Below are positions 62,566 through 64,000 of a stretch of 64,000 bases of DNA, in pieces. Numbering within the stretch: the first letter of the stretch is position 1; each line of letters opens with the position of its first letter. The DNA comes from Pseudomonas sp. SCA2728.1_7 (lineage in GTDB: Bacteria > Pseudomonadota > Gammaproteobacteria > Pseudomonadales > Pseudomonadaceae), in contig NZ_CP073104.1 in assembly GCF_018138145.1 (NCBI RefSeq), positions 2,542,001 through 2,606,000 on the forward strand. The letters run 5' to 3'. The position numbers and the translations under genes were made by a program. Below the pieces are notes generated by a model, which saw only the letters and a list, made by a program, of their open reading frames with translations, was not told the origin of the DNA and ran no database searches.

Positions 62566-63882
62566 TCAACGGCCGGTGGTGTTACGCCGTTTTGCGGCAG
62601 GTGCGGTCAGCAGGCGGACCAGCTGCGCGTTGTTGTCGTTCCTTCCCAGCACCAGGATCGAAGACTCCTGCAGGCTGGCATCGATGGCGGCCCACGAAAT
62701 GTCCATCGCACCCTCGACTTTGAATGCAGGATCCACGGCGCCATTGGACAGAAAGCCTCCCGTCAGTAAACCTCGTGTGCCCCCCGTGGTTTGTCCGACC
62801 GTGACGATTCTGTCATCCAGGGCGACCCCTTCTGTCCAGCTCCTTAGATCGAGGGCCCCTGTCGCCGGGGTGATAACAGGATCTTTGTCATTGAACGTTT
62901 CATCCGTCTCGCCGGTGTGGGTGATGCCGCTGATAAACGCATGCTGGAGTTTCTCCCCTGCCAATGCTTCCACCGCCGAACCGAGCAAGAGCAAGCGCTC
63001 TGTCCTTTGCTCAATGATTTGTTTCACCGTGCTTTCGAGTGGCTTGCCCTCCTTCTGAAGGCTCAACAACAATATCCCCTTGTTGCCAAACGCTTCTGCG
63101 ACGTTTCCGCTGCTGTCGAACGCCGTGACCAATCCCTGGTTGGTGACTTCTGTTTTGCCGAACACCAGAATCAGCCCATTGCCCAGCTGGATGATCCCCA
63201 GCAACGTGATCGCCACCTGTGGCAGCGTCAGAACAATCCAGCCTTTGCTCGCGAACGATAAATCGTCCGAGCCATCGAGATGGAATCGCGCCAGCAATCC
63301 ACTGCCTTTTTGCGAGGTCACGAACAACAGCCTGTCCGGCTCTGCTGCCTGTGGAGTGGACTTTGCCAGAATCAGACGCCCACCCGTGGCACCGGTCAGG
63401 AGGGGAATGCGCATGGGCATAATCCGATAGCCGTTGTTATTGCCGCCGAAGCTGATATCCGGCGAGCCGTCGGGCAAGAACCGAGCGATAACCTGTTGGT
63501 ATTCGACGGTCGTGTTTTTGATCACGCCAATCACGCCGCACAGATAGATAAGACCGTTTGCAGCAACGATTAACTGTCCGCCTTGCGAGAGCAGGCCGCT
63601 GGCAAATTGGCCGTGGAGATAGCCCCCAGTACCAAAGTTCGAATACAGATCTCCATTGGCATCCAGACACACCAGGCCGTAATACGAAAGCCCCGATACC
63701 TCAACGGTTGCGCTGACCATGATCCGCCCCGACGGGGTTATCGCCACCCCATGGCCAATGGTCTTGCTCGCTCCGGGAAACTTCAGCGTTCGCAGGCCAA
63801 AGCGATCATCCAGTTCTCCCGCTGATTGTGCTTTTTTCTTTTTGGGGGCTTTCGATACTTTGGGTGCTGTGGCTTTCGGCAT
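62566..63882 (-). CDS. Delta-60 repeat protein
   Basis: 438 residues, start behind GAGGAG. Lys-rich N-terminus (VSKAPKKKKAQSAG) without a signal peptide, then about six units of 55-65 residues with the delta-60 pattern: LDDRFG..., SPDISFGG, SDDLSFASKG, AEAFGNKGILLL, DETFNDKD, VDPAFKVEG, each followed by GRI/QLI-type strands. Such repeats form beta-propellers in secreted or surface proteins. Function unknown; export without signal peptide is unclear. Confidence 0.8.
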   Translation of the reverse strand: MPKATAPKVSKAPKKKKAQSAGELDDRFGLRTLKFPGASKTIGHGVAITPSGRIMVSATVEVSGLSYYGLVCLDANGDLYSNFGTGGYLHGQFASGLLSQGGQLIVAANGLIYLCGVIGVIKNTTVEYQQVIARFLPDGSPDISFGGNNNGYRIMPMRIPLLTGATGGRLILAKSTPQAAEPDRLLFVTSQKGSGLLARFHLDGSDDLSFASKGWIVLTLPQVAITLLGIIQLGNGLILVFGKTEVTNQGLVTAFDSSGNVAEAFGNKGILLLSLQKEGKPLESTVKQIIEQRTERLLLLGSAVEALAGEKLQHAFISGITHTGETDETFNDKDPVITPATGALDLRSWTEGVALDDRIVTVGQTTGGTRGLLTGGFLSNGAVDPAFKVEGAMDISWAAIDASLQESSILVLGRNDNNAQLVRLLTAPAAKRRNTTGR

Positions 63883-64000
63883 GTTCGTGTGCTCCTCAAA
63901 AGACCGGAATCGATCCCGTTGTCAAGGCATTCGATCCGAAGCACCCAAGCAAAACAACTGACAGAAATGACAGTTTTTTAGAGCGAAATGAAATTACTGT

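Overview
The window is a stretch of a Pseudomonas chromosome, most likely from the P. fluorescens group. The evidence is a high-GC core gene set with Pseudomonas-specific content (algU-mucA-mucB-mucD, phaG, opdH-tctCBA, fosA, many REP pairs). Two core blocks follow, from memory, the gene order of P. aeruginosa PAO1: purC to bepA (5.8-13.9 kb) and mucD to the enoyl-CoA hydratase gene (14.0-32.4 kb). They meet at a bidirectional terminator near 13.96 kb. mucC is absent.

Layout. 1-2.4 kb: 3' part of a large two-module glycosyltransferase gene (minus strand, runs off the left edge). 2.4-5.9 kb: accessory segment bounded by a tRNA-Ser(CGA) gene; two further copies of the tRNA 3' end, each with a terminator-like hairpin, split it into cells holding a DUF1508 gene, an unknown membrane protein and a lone AlgX/AlgJ-like acyltransferase. 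6.0-13.9 kb: purC, MBL hydrolase, bamC, dapA; gcvR, bcp; PerM-like permease, TusA-like protein, BepA. 14.0-18.1 kb: envelope-stress operon algU-mucA-mucB-mucD with AlgU-type promoters. 18.4-32.4 kb: nadB, ygfX/sdhE, ygfZ, an HDOD gene, the tricarboxylate uptake system (tctDE, opdH, tctCBA, AbrB-family), ung and an enoyl-CoA hydratase-family gene. 32.5-40.1 kb: tight minus-strand operon of a GT4 glycosyltransferase, a one-TM unknown protein and an 1845-residue RTX protein. 40.3-45.1 kb: two Tyr-rich lipoproteins, a diguanylate cyclase, a CWC protein, rsuA and phaG. 45.3-49.1 kb: second accessory segment downstream of tRNA-Gly(CCC): zeta toxin with an overlapping 52-residue gene, an IS3-family element with target duplication, an orphan HicB, a DUF6124 gene and a C4-like structured RNA upstream of it. 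49.5-57.5 kb: methyltransferases, DUF4142 and KGG stress proteins, PAS-GAF-GGDEF protein, LysE exporter, fosA, tandem paralogous secreted proteins and a ParD/ParE-type pair. 57.7-63.9 kb: LysR regulator, CaiB CoA-transferase, HMG-CoA lyase and MFS transporter (a probable organic-acid catabolic unit), then a delta-60 repeat protein.

The points most worth following up are the serial tRNA-Ser integration scars, the RTX-glycosyltransferase operon without a local secretion system, the zeta toxin with its uncharacterised partner, the IS that separates that operon from its terminator, and the C4-like RNA next to the DUF6124 gene. Several very small genes (52-residue zeta partner, 51-residue KGG protein) are easily missed.
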